The notes: generated from the sequence alone by a model not told the origin. 64,000 nucleotides of DNA from Paenibacillus thalictri (GCF_004307995.1 NZ_SIRE01000007.1:248001-312000); one strand, 5' to 3'. Positions 17,297 through 26,206 are shown, counted from the first letter of the stretch. Made by a program: numbers and translations.

Positions 17297-18604
17297 TTGA
17301 AAATTGCAATAGTATCCGATGATTTAACCGGGGCTAACGATACGGGAGTTCAGCTCGCGAAACGCGGATTCAGTACGGTTGTTCATTTTGGAATGGAGCT
17401 TGCGCTTGAGGAAATCGAGGCATGTGATGTTCACGTGTTTGATACGGACAGCCGTGCCCTGGAGCCGGCAGCCGCTTACGGCAAGGTTTATGAATTGGCT
17501 AACGCGCTGCAATCCGGACCGCCTTTTGATATCGTGTATAAAAAAATCGATTCAACGCTCAGAGGCAATTTGGGCGCGGAGCTTGACGCTATGTACGATG
17601 CTTTTCGGCCTGATTTTGCGGTTATCGCCCCGTCTTTTCCTAAGAATGGGCGCTGTATCATCGGCGGTATATTGTTCATCGACGGAGTTCCCGTCAGCCA
17701 AACGGAAGTGGCCAAAGATCCGAAAACGCCGGTGACGGAATCGTTTCTTCCCCGTCTGTTAGGCGCACAGACCGCAAAGCGAGTAGGCCATGTAACGCTT
17801 GAGCAGCTGCGGCATAAGGAAACGCTGGCAGATCGGCTGGAACAGTTCATTCAAGATGAGACTCCTTATGTTGTCTTCGATTCGGAATCGGAAGGTGATC
17901 TGGAGCTGATTGCGCAAGCAATGTCTGCGTCCGCTTACAGCGCCATCTGGGTCGGGTCGGCGGGACTTGCGTTTCATTTGGCCGGTGGGACAGAAATCGG
18001 CGGGTTTGCAGATGAGTCTCAAGGAGATGAGTCCGATTACAACGAGCAAGTGTTGTTGGTTGTCGGGAGCGTCAGCGGCAAATCCCGCGGCCAGCTGGAG
18101 CAAGCTTTGGCCAGAACCGATACGGCCGGCGTGGAGCTGGAGGCAAGCCGCGTCGCAGGCGACGATTCCGAACGCGCCGAGGAGATAACCCGGGTGCTTG
18201 CATTGGTCGAGGCTGCGGCCGCAAGCAAATGCCATGTCGCTTTATATTCTTCCGGCCGCCGGGAGCAGATCGCAGAAGCGGTTGCGGCGGGCCGGCGTTT
18301 CAACCGCGACGAAAGGGCGGTCAGCCAGCTTGTCGCCGATACGCTTGGCGAAATCGCGGCCCGCGCAGCCCGCTCGGGCGGCATCAAGCGGCTTGTGCTG
18401 ACCGGCGGCGATACCGCCAAGCAGGTGCTGCTGCGCCTCGGGTGCGAGCGGCTGGAGCTGCTGGCCGAAGTGGAGCCGGGCATCCCGCTGGGCCGCTCGG
18501 CAGCGGCGGACGGGCAAGCGTTGTACGCCGTAACGAAGGCGGGCAGCTTCGGATCCGCAACCGCGTTAAGCGACGCTATGGATTTGCTTTTAAAAATCAA
18601 ATAA
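17297..18604 (+). CDS. Four-carbon acid sugar kinase (OtnK/DtnK, DUF1537)
   Basis: The 435-residue kinase phosphorylates C4 sugar acids such as D-threonate or erythronate with ATP. The N-terminal substrate domain opens with 'IVSDDLTGANDTGVQLAKRG' and contains 'KKIDSTLRGN'; the C-terminal nucleotide domain has 'LTGGDTAKQVL' near residue 375. It has the usual length and two-domain layout (PF07005 plus PF17042 type). The TTG at 17297 follows AAGAAGGTG at about five bases; GTG 17294 is an alternative. A PdxA2-type gene follows 25 bp later, the pairing described for D-threonate breakdown (DtnK plus PdxA2), so I favour that substrate. The symbol is withheld because D-erythronate or L-threonate kinases look alike. 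Confidence 0.9.
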   Translation: MKIAIVSDDLTGANDTGVQLAKRGFSTVVHFGMELALEEIEACDVHVFDTDSRALEPAAAYGKVYELANALQSGPPFDIVYKKIDSTLRGNLGAELDAMYDAFRPDFAVIAPSFPKNGRCIIGGILFIDGVPVSQTEVAKDPKTPVTESFLPRLLGAQTAKRVGHVTLEQLRHKETLADRLEQFIQDETPYVVFDSESEGDLELIAQAMSASAYSAIWVGSAGLAFHLAGGTEIGGFADESQGDESDYNEQVLLVVGSVSGKSRGQLEQALARTDTAGVELEASRVAGDDSERAEEITRVLALVEAAAASKCHVALYSSGRREQIAEAVAAGRRFNRDERAVSQLVADTLGEIAARAARSGGIKRLVLTGGDTAKQVLLRLGCERLELLAEVEPGIPLGRSAAADGQALYAVTKAGSFGSATALSDAMDLLLKIK

Positions 18605-18629
18605 CAACTCATAGACAAGGGGAGATGTA

Positions 18630-19622
18630 ATGATGTTGCCGGTAGTTGGAATTACGATGGGGGACGCAGCAGGAGTAGGGCCGGAGATTATCGTCAAAGC
18701 GCTGGGGGACCCGCAGCTTCACGAAACATGCAGGCCGCTGGTGATCGGAGATGCGAAGATGCTGGAACGGGCGAAAGCGCAGCTTGGCTCGGACTTGCAC
18801 ATTGCTGCAATAAGCGAAGCAGAAGAAGCGCGTTACGAGCCAAATACGATCAATTGCCTCGATTTGGATTTGCTGCCCGCCGATTTGCCGCTTGGCCAAA
18901 TTTCGCCCGCAGCCGGAGACGCGGCCTTCAGATATATTAAGAAAGCGGTGGAGCTGGCCGAGCAAGGGCTGATTCAGGCGATTTGCACAGCCCCGCTGAA
19001 TAAAGAGGCGCTGCAAAAAGGCGGGCATAAGTATCCCGGACATACGGAAATTTTAGCGGATTTGACAAATAGCGCCGATGTCTTTATGATGCTCACAGCA
19101 CCCGGTTTACGCGTGATCCATGTCACGACACATGTCGGACTGATCGATGCCGTACGCAAAATCACGCCGGACCGCGTCTATAAGGTAATTCGCGCCGCCT
19201 ACGATACGCTGCGGCGGGCCGGTATCTCCGCTCCGAAAATCGCCGTTTGCGGCATTAACCCGCATGCCGGAGAGAACGGATTGTTCGGCAACGGCGAAGA
19301 AGAAGAGAAAATTGTACCCGCCGTCGGTAAAGCGAGAGCGGAAGGAATCGACGCCGTCGGGCCGCTGCCTGCGGATACGCTGTTTTTTCGGGCGAGACGG
19401 GGAGATTTTGACATTGTCGTAGCGATGTATCATGACCAGGGGCATGGGCCGATCAAAGTGCTGGGCCTAGAGGCGGGCGTCAATATTTCGATAGGCTTGC
19501 CGATTATCCGTACCAGCGTCGATCATGGAACGGCGTTTGATATTGCCGGCAAAGGCATTGCCGATGAGTTGAGCTTGAAGGAAGCGGTGCGTCAGGCTGT
19601 CGAGCTTGCGCCAAGAAACTGA
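18630..19622 (+). CDS. pdxA2: 4-phospho-sugar-acid dehydrogenase, PdxA2 type
   Basis: The 330-residue protein is of the PdxA (4-hydroxythreonine-4-phosphate dehydrogenase) family. It starts 'VVGITMGDAAGVGPE' and contains the metal-ligand region 'YHDQGHGPIKVLG' and the 'ISIGLPIIRTSVDHGTAFD' signature. Paired with the kinase upstream, it most likely oxidises and decarboxylates a 4-phospho-C4 acid to dihydroxyacetone phosphate. A role in pyridoxal phosphate synthesis is unlikely, since the neighbours are catabolic and these bacteria use PdxST. The ATG at 18630 follows GGGGAG. It probably shares the operon and the 17225 promoter with the kinase. Confidence 0.88.
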   Translation: MMLPVVGITMGDAAGVGPEIIVKALGDPQLHETCRPLVIGDAKMLERAKAQLGSDLHIAAISEAEEARYEPNTINCLDLDLLPADLPLGQISPAAGDAAFRYIKKAVELAEQGLIQAICTAPLNKEALQKGGHKYPGHTEILADLTNSADVFMMLTAPGLRVIHVTTHVGLIDAVRKITPDRVYKVIRAAYDTLRRAGISAPKIAVCGINPHAGENGLFGNGEEEEKIVPAVGKARAEGIDAVGPLPADTLFFRARRGDFDIVVAMYHDQGHGPIKVLGLEAGVNISIGLPIIRTSVDHGTAFDIAGKGIADELSLKEAVRQAVELAPRN

Positions 19623-19655
19623 CGTCCGGGGCCTGAAAGTCTGTGCGGGCATTAG

Positions 19656-19715
19656 ACCGTCGCCATGCGGCGCCGGGACGCCCGCTAGGGATGCTCGCGC
19701 GCCTGAAAATCCGCG
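19656..19715 (+). repeat. Single copy of the 38-bp-family element
   Basis: ACCGTCGCCATGCGGCGCCG begins at 19656, followed by GGACGCCCGCTAGGGATG and a GCGCG plus TGAAAAT tail. This matches the consensus unit of the 2974-3277 array and the tail of its last unit. It lies in the short gap between the pdxA2-like gene and the oxidoreductase gene. Confidence 0.75.
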
Positions 19716-19750
19716 CGATCAGGTGCAAATGGGAAGGAAGGGGTATAACG

Positions 19751-20806
19751 ATGGGGAACAATCGCAAAATCGGAGTTGGAATTATCGGTTACGGCTTTTC
19801 CGCAAAAACCTTTCATGTGCCGCTGCTAAAAGTTTTGGACGAATATGAAATCAGGGGAATCGTATCTTCGGATAAGACGAAGGTACACCGCGACCTGCCG
19901 GAGGTGGAAGTGTACGCCGACCTGACGGCTATGCTGGAGGACATGGACATTCAGCTTGTCATCAACACGGCGCCAAACGAACTGCATTTTCCGCTCACGC
20001 AAGCCGCGATTGCCGCGGGCAGGCATGTCGTGGTGGAGAAACCTTTTGTCAATACATATGCCGAAGGCAAGCTGCTGGCCGAGCAGGCGGAAGCGCACGG
20101 CGTTGTGTTAAGCGTGTATCATAACCGCCGCTGGGACAATAACTTCCGGACGGTGCAAGCGCTGCATCGGGAAGGAACTTTCGGAGAAATCATGTATTTC
20201 GAGTCGCGGTACGACCGGTATGCTCCGGTGGCGCGCCCCGGCTGGAGGTCGCAGAACTTGCCGGGGTCCGGCATTTTGTACGATCTGGGCTCACATCTGC
20301 TCGACCAGGCGATCACGCTGCTGGGGCTTCCGCTGTCCATTACCGCGGATGCGGCGATTCAGCGCGAGGGAGGCGAGTCCTGCGATTATTTCCATCTCCT
20401 GCTCGATTACGGAAAAACGAAGGCCGTGCTCCACTCCGGCGTATTCAGCCGCGAGGCGGGCCCCCGTTTTCAGGTGCACGGCACCAAAGCCAGCTTTGTC
20501 AAACACGGGACGGATCCGCAAGAAAATGCGCTGAAGCAAGGATTGCTTCCTGTTGACGACTCCTGGGGGAGAGAACCGGAAGAGCTGGCCGGCTGGATCA
20601 GCGACGGGGAGAATGGCGAGCGCCGCACGCAATACCCATCCGTTCCGGGCGACTACCGTCAATATTACCGGGAGCTTAAGGCCGCCATTGCCGGTGAAGG
20701 ACCCAACCCGGTTACCGCCGAGCATGCCCTGACCGTCATCCGGCTGATCGAATTGGCCAATCTCAGCGCGTCTGCGAAAAGAACCGTCTTCCTGAACGAA
20801 ACCTGA
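19751..20806 (+). CDS. Gfo/Idh/MocA-family NAD(P)-dependent oxidoreductase
   Basis: The 351-residue protein has an N-terminal Rossmann fold with 'GIIGYGFSAKTFHVP' (about 10-24), the family motif 'VVEKPF' near residue 97 and a C-terminal alpha/beta substrate domain with a conserved 'DLGSHLLDQA' near 180. It resembles the YdgJ/YhhX-like subgroup, which reduces or oxidises sugars and inositols. ATG 19751 follows GGAAGGGG. It ends the forward operon of the kinase and PdxA2 genes before a terminator. Its substrate is not evident, but it could prepare the C4 acid or a related sugar for the pathway. Confidence 0.9.
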   Translation: MGNNRKIGVGIIGYGFSAKTFHVPLLKVLDEYEIRGIVSSDKTKVHRDLPEVEVYADLTAMLEDMDIQLVINTAPNELHFPLTQAAIAAGRHVVVEKPFVNTYAEGKLLAEQAEAHGVVLSVYHNRRWDNNFRTVQALHREGTFGEIMYFESRYDRYAPVARPGWRSQNLPGSGILYDLGSHLLDQAITLLGLPLSITADAAIQREGGESCDYFHLLLDYGKTKAVLHSGVFSREAGPRFQVHGTKASFVKHGTDPQENALKQGLLPVDDSWGREPEELAGWISDGENGERRTQYPSVPGDYRQYYRELKAAIAGEGPNPVTAEHALTVIRLIELANLSASAKRTVFLNET

Positions 20807-20843
20807 TCCTATAATGAACATTATATAACGAACAAGCCCAATA

Positions 20844-20886
20844 AGAGCTTCTATTGCCGATTTACCTGGCAGAAGGGCTCTTTTTT
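20844..20886 (+). terminator. Terminator after Gfo/Idh/MocA gene
   Basis: AGAGC-TTCT pairs with AGAA-GG-GCTCT, leaving a two-base bulge, and is followed by six T. It closes the operon that starts at 17297. Confidence 0.75.
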
Positions 20887-20958
20887 GCACAAATGGAGCG
20901 GGATTGCTGCTTGTTTCTCCGTTTTGTTCGTTCAGCGAGCCGGATTCGAAAACATCTG

Positions 20959-20987
20959 TTGACGCCGTTTGTACCATTAACTATAGT
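20959..20987 (+). promoter_or_regulatory. Sigma-A promoter of the dehydrogenase pair
   Basis: TTGACG at 20959-20964 and TATAGT at 20982-20987 are separated by 17 bp, about 30 bp upstream of the alcohol dehydrogenase start. It is the best consensus promoter in the window. Confidence 0.8.
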
Positions 20988-21018
20988 GAAAATTGTAAAC
21001 AAATGTCACGAGGAGTGG

Positions 21019-22038
21019 ATGGCATTGGCAGAGGCCGCATCGTTAGCGTCTATGAAAGCATTGGTGTACGAAGGTCCGAAACTGTTAAACGTCCGGGAAC
21101 AGCAGGTTCCTGAGCCGGGGGAAGATGATGTGCTGATCAAGGTGGAGCGGGTCGGCATCTGCGGCTCTGAAATCAGCGGTTATTTAGGCCATAACTCGCT
21201 GCGTAAGCCGCCTTTGATTATGGGGCATGAGTTTGCAGGCACCGTCGTTTCCGCAGGTTCGCGGACGCAGCGGTTTCAGCCGGGCGACCGTGTGACGGTC
21301 AATCCGCTTGTCACTTGCGGCGAATGCCGCGAATGCACTACCGGCATGTCGCAGCTGTGCGCCCGCCGCAAGCTGCTGGGAGCTCATCTGCCGGGCGCGT
21401 TTGCGCAGTATGTGAATGCGCCGGAAAAAAATGTATACGCTTTAAGTGATCATGTCGACTTTGACGATGGGGCGATGATCGAACCTTACGCTTGCGCGGT
21501 TCACATCTGCCGGCTGCTGAAGCTGACGCCTACCGACAAGCTGCTCATTGTCGGAGCCGGTCCGATCGGTTTGTTTACGCTGCAGGCGGCGCAGGTGTAT
21601 GGCGTCAAACATATCGTTGTTGCCGATATTAACGCCGGACGTTTGGCGATTGCCGCGGAGCTCGGAGCGATCACCGTCGCATCGCTGCAGGACGAGGCGC
21701 CGCTGACTTACGATGCCGCGGTGGACGCCGTTGGACTGGAGATTACGCGCAGGCAGTGCACCGAGTATGTCAAGCCGGGAGGAAGAGTCGTATTTTCCGG
21801 TCTTCACGAAGACGGAAGCAAACTTCAATTTAATGCGCTGATCCGCAATGAAGTGACGATTACCGGTTCGTTTGCTTACAGCCGGGCGGATTTTGAAACC
21901 GCTTTAAGCTGGGTTGATGAAGGCCGTATGACGTTGCGCCCATGGCTTGCCCATGCGCCGCTGGAGGAAGGACAAAGCTGTTTCGAACGGCTGCTTGGCG
22001 ATCCCGGCGGAATTGCTAAATTTATGCTGATCCCTTAA
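21019..22038 (+). CDS. Zinc-dependent medium-chain alcohol dehydrogenase
   Basis: The 339-residue protein is an MDR-family dehydrogenase of the sorbitol/galactitol-1-phosphate type. The catalytic zinc site is suggested by 'GICGSE' and 'GHEFAG', and the structural zinc site by 'CGECRECTTGMSQLC', which has the four expected Cys. The NAD-binding 'GAGPIGLFTLQAA' lies near residue 177. It probably oxidises a sugar alcohol or sugar-acid hydroxyl. ATG 21019 is only four bases from AGGAG; TTG 21025 has better spacing and ATG 21052 fits family N-termini, so the start is uncertain. It forms a two-gene operon with the SDR that follows 46 bp later. Confidence 0.9.
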   Translation: MALAEAASLASMKALVYEGPKLLNVREQQVPEPGEDDVLIKVERVGICGSEISGYLGHNSLRKPPLIMGHEFAGTVVSAGSRTQRFQPGDRVTVNPLVTCGECRECTTGMSQLCARRKLLGAHLPGAFAQYVNAPEKNVYALSDHVDFDDGAMIEPYACAVHICRLLKLTPTDKLLIVGAGPIGLFTLQAAQVYGVKHIVVADINAGRLAIAAELGAITVASLQDEAPLTYDAAVDAVGLEITRRQCTEYVKPGGRVVFSGLHEDGSKLQFNALIRNEVTITGSFAYSRADFETALSWVDEGRMTLRPWLAHAPLEEGQSCFERLLGDPGGIAKFMLIP

Positions 22039-22084
22039 CATAATATCTATAGTTGAATTGCAATCGCGAGAAGGGGGAAGTGCT

Positions 22085-22849
22085 GTGAATTTTTCCGGAA
22101 AAACCGCGCTAATTACCGGTGGAGCCCAAGGCATCGGCGCCAGCATTGCGGGGAAACTGCTTGCACTGGACGCTAATGTGGTTGTCGCCGATATGAACAA
22201 GGAAATCGGGGAGACGTTTGTTCAAGGATGGGCAGATCAAGGGAAGCAGGCTGTCTTCACTTTATGCGACGTTACCAAATCCGAGGATATCCAGGCTGCG
22301 GCGGCATTGGCGGAAGAGCGCTTTGGAGGCGTGGACATTCTTGTGAACAATGCCGGTATTTTTCCGCGGGCGACCTTGCTGGAAACGGACGAGGTGCTGT
22401 GGGACCGTATTATGAACATTAATCTCAAAGGCGCGTTTATGGCTTGCAAAGCGGTTGTGCCGTTGATGATCCGCCGCGGAGGCGGAAGCATCGTAAATAT
22501 CGGCTCGCTGCATGCCGGCAAAGGCGGCGAGGATCTGTTCGCTTATGCGATTTCCAAGGGCGGCATTGTCACGTTGACCCGCAATTTGGCCCATGCGCTG
22601 GCGAAACACCGCATTCGCGCGAACTGCGTGCATCCCGGCTGGGTGGCTTCGGAAGGCGAACGCGAGTTATGGCGTCAAAAAGGCAAAGAAGAGGATTGGC
22701 TGAACGCGCAAGGAGAGAATATTCCGCTTGGCCGTCTGCAGACGGTCGGGGATATCGCGGAGACGATTTTATTCCTGAGTTCGGACAATGCCAGCCAAGT
22801 TACCGGACAAAGTGTTGCGGTGGACGGCGGGCTTGGATTTTTGATGTAA
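22085..22849 (+). CDS. Short-chain dehydrogenase/reductase (SDR)
   Basis: The 254-residue classical SDR has the cofactor motif 'TGGAQGIG', the 'NNAG' motif near residue 85 and the catalytic 'YAISKGG' (Y-x-x-x-K) near 150-155. The C-terminus 'SVAVDGGLGF' is typical. It should use NAD(P) to oxidise or reduce a small polyol or sugar-acid substrate. GTG 22085 was chosen because AGAAGGGGGA is seven to eight bases upstream; a TTG at 22058 precedes that site. It belongs with the zinc dehydrogenase and the kinase/PdxA2 genes in the sugar-acid module. Confidence 0.9.
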   Translation: MNFSGKTALITGGAQGIGASIAGKLLALDANVVVADMNKEIGETFVQGWADQGKQAVFTLCDVTKSEDIQAAAALAEERFGGVDILVNNAGIFPRATLLETDEVLWDRIMNINLKGAFMACKAVVPLMIRRGGGSIVNIGSLHAGKGGEDLFAYAISKGGIVTLTRNLAHALAKHRIRANCVHPGWVASEGERELWRQKGKEEDWLNAQGENIPLGRLQTVGDIAETILFLSSDNASQVTGQSVAVDGGLGFLM

Positions 22850-22988
22850 GCCGTACAGCAGCTTGAGGAGCCGGAGCGTGATTTGGACGTGGAAAGCCTG
22901 GTCCGCATAACCATGGCTGCTGCTGCCGGATACAATGTAAAAAGGTGGATAACCGGCGGTTTTGCCGCCGATTTACGCCTCAACCTTT

Positions 22989-23027
22989 AAGCCCGTCAAT
23001 TCCGGTTCAACCGGAGTGGACGGGCTT
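22989..23027 (+). terminator. Bidirectional hairpin between convergent genes
   Basis: AAGCCCGTC and GACGGGCTT form a perfect nine-pair outer stem, with an inner CCGG/CCGG pair. It lies between the SDR gene and the minus-strand ABC permease. The T-run is short (ATTTG), so termination strength is moderate. Confidence 0.7.
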
Positions 23028-23037
23028 ATTTGTATGT

Positions 23038-24639
23038 TTACTTTTGCTTATTGCCGCCGGTAAGGGGCGAGTTTTTCATAAATAAATAATGATTCACATA
23101 TTTCGCTCCAAGCCAGAAGCAGACGAAAGCGAACGGCAGAGCGATTCCGTATACCTGCAGCAGATGAACGCCAAAATCGGGCGCAGGCCCATCCAGCATT
23201 TTGCGACCCGCCATTTGGCCCGGCATAATCAGCCGGTTGCCGAGCTGAATGCCGAATATAAATCCTGCGTATACCGGCGCGACCAGCAAATACAGCAAGG
23301 GGTGCTTGGAGGCGGCGGGAATCACTTGTGCGGAAATGACATACAGGATGGCCAGCGGAATCATCAACACAACATAATGGGAAAAATAGTGCAGCGCAAC
23401 CAGCAGCTGCTCTCCCGGCAGCGGGTTCGCCCATTGTCTCAAAGCGATTCCGGCGCCAACGCATAATACAAGCACGATAAAATAGACAAGCATGGATGTC
23501 GCATAAGCGAATACACGGCTGCCGACAAGGACAACTCGGGAGACCGGGATCGCTAGCCACCAGGATACAAAACCTTTTTGATAGTCGGCTTGTTTATTCA
23601 GCCAATAGATGACGATGCCCATGTAGCCGCTTGTCGCCATCAGCGTCAGCAGCGAGATCAGGTCAAGGAAGTCGCCGCCCTTCATGTACCCGGCAGCGGC
23701 CAGGATGACCATAATCAGGCATGCGATCAGCTTCGCTTTTTTCGGCGCATGGGCATGGAACGTTTGAAACCGCCGGCGCTCCATGGCGACCAGCGCCCAA
23801 AAAGGGCTCGGCTTTTTGGCCGGATCAACGGCGGCAAGACGATGTGTCCGGGTTGCATAACGCCGATGATCTGTGTCATCGGCCGTGACCGAGCCGCCGT
23901 GAAACCGGATGCGGCCCAGCCGCTTCATGCCAACCGCGGCTGTCAGCCATAAGAAGCCGCAGGCTAGCGGCCAGCCGAAGGCCAATATAAGCAGCGCGTA
24001 ATACACAATACGCGAAGGCGCCAATTGTCCGTTTTCCCAAGTGAAATCGCCGGCTGTAAATGAGAAAATAAGCAGCGGCGTCATTAAATACATAAAGCCA
24101 AGAAACGCAACGATTCTCGTCCACCAAACCTCGAAAACGGCTAAAAGCAGCCCTAAGGCGGCCAATATAGGCAGCACGGCAAGCGCAAGCAGCAAATTGG
24201 CGCCTACCGCTTGCAGCATGGCGATGGCATCAGCTTGCCGGGCGAGCCCCGTCATCGCTTTGATCTCATACAACACAATCAACATCGCCAGCGTATAACC
24301 AAACAGGATCATACCGGCACGCACATACGCTAGAAGTTTGCCGAGCAGCAGGGCGGGGCGCGGATACGGAAGCAGCAGCCACCAATGTTTGTCTTGGCCG
24401 AGCCCCCGCAGATGCGGCGCTTCGGCGAGCATCAATATGTGCAGCATATTGGCGGTTAGCAGCACTCCCGCGGTCAATATTCCATTTAAGGAAGTATAAC
24501 CGCGCATGAAGAGCAGACTTACAGTAAAAAGTGCAAGAAGAATGAGAGTGATGGCTTTATAATTGCTTCTCGGCATGCCCGGCATGTAAGGTTCATACCG
24601 GCTCAGAGCGACTTTGGCCAGCAGGGATACGGTTTTCAT
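23038..24639 (-). CDS. ABC-2-type transporter permease
   Basis: The 533-residue membrane protein has about ten to twelve hydrophobic helices, arranged as two halves around a cytoplasmic loop near residues 235-300. No enzyme motif is visible. It is the membrane partner of the ATPase encoded just upstream, and its ATG overlaps that gene's stop codon (ATGA, 24636-24639), so the two are translationally coupled. Together with the YtrA-type GntR regulator the set resembles Ytr/Bcr-like exporters induced by cell-wall-active compounds or other envelope stress. The substrate is unknown. Confidence 0.82.
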   Translation of the reverse strand: MKTVSLLAKVALSRYEPYMPGMPRSNYKAITLILLALFTVSLLFMRGYTSLNGILTAGVLLTANMLHILMLAEAPHLRGLGQDKHWWLLLPYPRPALLLGKLLAYVRAGMILFGYTLAMLIVLYEIKAMTGLARQADAIAMLQAVGANLLLALAVLPILAALGLLLAVFEVWWTRIVAFLGFMYLMTPLLIFSFTAGDFTWENGQLAPSRIVYYALLILAFGWPLACGFLWLTAAVGMKRLGRIRFHGGSVTADDTDHRRYATRTHRLAAVDPAKKPSPFWALVAMERRRFQTFHAHAPKKAKLIACLIMVILAAAGYMKGGDFLDLISLLTLMATSGYMGIVIYWLNKQADYQKGFVSWWLAIPVSRVVLVGSRVFAYATSMLVYFIVLVLCVGAGIALRQWANPLPGEQLLVALHYFSHYVVLMIPLAILYVISAQVIPAASKHPLLYLLVAPVYAGFIFGIQLGNRLIMPGQMAGRKMLDGPAPDFGVHLLQVYGIALPFAFVCFWLGAKYVNHYLFMKNSPLTGGNKQK

Positions 24640-25352
24640 GAGAACACATCCCTGTACCGCGATTCGACCGACTTCCCATACTCGCGCAAGCTGTCCACGT
24701 CGTCAACGGCTTGAACACGGCCGCCTCCAAGAAATATCAACGTGTCAAAAAGCTGCTCCATCTCCCGGATATCGTGTGTCGCGATGAGAAAGGTGCGCTC
24801 CCCGTCGGCCAATTCGGCGACCACGGAAGAGGCGATCTGTTCGCGTGAGATCATATCCACGCCGGTGAACGGCTCGTCGAGCACGATCAGCGGGGATGTG
24901 CGCGCTAAGCAGCTGGCAAGCTGAAGCCGCATTTCCTCGCCGCGGGATAACGTGCCGATCGGCGATCCGAGCTGGATGCGCAAATCGTCCACCAGCCGCT
25001 CGGCCCGGGCTTCGTCCCAATCCGGGTACAGTTGGGAGGCAAAGCCAAGCCACTCTCCTGCGGTCAGCCAACCGGGCAGTTTTCCGCGGTCGGGCAAAAA
25101 CGCCATCTTGCCAAGCGTCGGCACACCTGCAGGTTCGCCGAAAATCCGCACCGATCCCGAAGTCGGCTCCGCCAGCCCGGAGCATATTTTCAAGAGCGTC
25201 GACTTGCCTGCTCCGTTAGGGCCGAGCAGTCCGGCAATGCTGCCTTGTTTCACCGAAAAAGTAACGTTTTGCAAAATTTCTTTTTTCCTCAGCTTCATCG
25301 TGACTTGCCTGCATTCAATTGCAGCCGGTGTTTCGTCTCTGTGTGCCATCAT
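24636..25352 (-). CDS. ABC transporter ATP-binding protein
   Basis: The 238-residue ATPase has Walker A 'GPNGAGKST' at about residues 44-52, Walker B 'LIVLDEP' near 161-167 and a switch His in 'IATHDIREME'. The signature motif is 'LSRGEEM' instead of LSGGQ, a variant seen in Ytr/Bcr-type exporters. The ATG at 25352 overlaps the GntR stop codon, and its own stop overlaps the permease start, so regulator, ATPase and permease form one coupled unit. Confidence 0.93.
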   Translation of the reverse strand: MMAHRDETPAAIECRQVTMKLRKKEILQNVTFSVKQGSIAGLLGPNGAGKSTLLKICSGLAEPTSGSVRIFGEPAGVPTLGKMAFLPDRGKLPGWLTAGEWLGFASQLYPDWDEARAERLVDDLRIQLGSPIGTLSRGEEMRLQLASCLARTSPLIVLDEPFTGVDMISREQIASSVVAELADGERTFLIATHDIREMEQLFDTLIFLGGGRVQAVDDVDSLREYGKSVESRYRDVFS

Positions 25353-25732
25353 TCGTCCTCCTCCGTGTTCGCCAGCTTAAGCAGCTGCTCCAGCGACAAA
25401 TCAAGCGACTCCGCGACTTCGCGCAGCTTGCTTACCGCCGCCCGGGCGATCGTCCGCTTGCTGTCCAGAATGGCTTTTTCATCGTTGGTGACAAAGGTGC
25501 CTTGTCCCCGGTGGGTGACAATCAATTTGATCCTCTCCAACTCCTGATACGTTTTCATTACGGTGGTTGGATTGACGCGCGCCGCGGCAGCCAGCTCGCG
25601 CACCGACGGCAGCCGGGTTCCCGGCGGCAGCTCGCCGCGGGCGATGTCGGCCCGGAGCTGTTCAACGAACTGCTCGTAAAGCGGCCGCGACGGATCAATC
25701 CGGTCTTGATTTGGTTTCCACAGGGGGCTCAT
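25349..25732 (-). CDS. GntR-family regulator, YtrA subfamily
   Basis: The 127-residue protein has an N-terminal winged helix-turn-helix (about 15-85, 'LPSVRELAAAARVNPTTVMKTYQELE') and a short C-terminal helix of about 40 residues. This is the hallmark of the YtrA subgroup, which lacks a large effector domain. It is the first gene of the operon and probably represses it by binding the TGTATGG/CCATACA inverted repeat just upstream. The start ATG 25732 is about 26 bp from that repeat. Confidence 0.93.
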   Translation of the reverse strand: MSPLWKPNQDRIDPSRPLYEQFVEQLRADIARGELPPGTRLPSVRELAAAARVNPTTVMKTYQELERIKLIVTHRGQGTFVTNDEKAILDSKRTIARAAVSKLREVAESLDLSLEQLLKLANTEEDE

Positions 25733-25757
25733 GGCCGGTTCACCTCTAATGCCTTAA

Positions 25758-25814
25758 GTGTATGGTTATGAGCCATACAGTGTAGTGTGAATTGTATCAC
25801 GACACGCCATACAC
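25758..25814 (-). promoter_or_regulatory. YtrA-type operator, TGTATGG inverted repeats
   Basis: TGTATGG (25759-25765) and CCATACA (25773-25779) form a perfect inverted repeat with a seven-base gap. A further CCATACAC at 25807-25814 pairs with GTGTATGG at 25758-25765 to give a wider palindrome. Its place before the GntR gene fits autoregulation. The plus-strand gene at 25907 may also feel it. Confidence 0.75.
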
Positions 25815-25906
25815 TTTCAATGAAAAAAACAATTGAATTATTTCTTTATTTCCGATAAAATAACTATGAAAAGAATGAATTGTACTTCACCTTCGGGGGT
25901 GTAATC

Positions 25907-26206
25907 ATGACTGCGCAATTTCCTCATAACACGCCGTATGTACAGGTATCCGAGCAATCCGATACGAATCGTGAAGCGGGACAGAAGTTTGCCCCACAAC
26001 AGGAGCTGCTGGAAGCTGCCGCTTATTGGAACCGCGACGCCCAGCCTTCTCATCTGCTGCGTTCGTTTGCCGCGCTGGCGCTTGTCTTGGTGTTTGGCGT
26101 TGTTTCCTACTGGCTGAATATGCCGGTTGTGTTCTGGTCGGGCTTGGCGCTCGCTGCAGCGTACCGCTTTATTTCCTCCAAAAATCGCTCCTCAAAAACG
26201 CATTAA
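25907..26206 (+). CDS. Small membrane protein of unknown function
   Basis: The 99-residue protein has a hydrophilic N-terminal half (about 1-48, Gln and Glu rich) and two closely spaced hydrophobic helices (about 52-72 and 76-90), ending in a basic tail 'SSKNRSSKTH'. I do not recognise the family. ATG 25907 follows GGGGGTG at a good distance; a TTG at 25880 would add nine residues. It is divergent from the GntR operon and could share its operator. Confidence 0.65.
   Translation: MTAQFPHNTPYVQVSEQSDTNREAGQKFAPQQELLEAAAYWNRDAQPSHLLRSFAALALVLVFGVVSYWLNMPVVFWSGLALAAAYRFISSKNRSSKTH

Noticed and set aside
18630..19622. Pyridoxine biosynthesis gene pdxA
   Set aside because: The gene is next to a DUF1537 kinase and dehydrogenases, the PdxA2 context; these bacteria normally make PLP through PdxS/PdxT.
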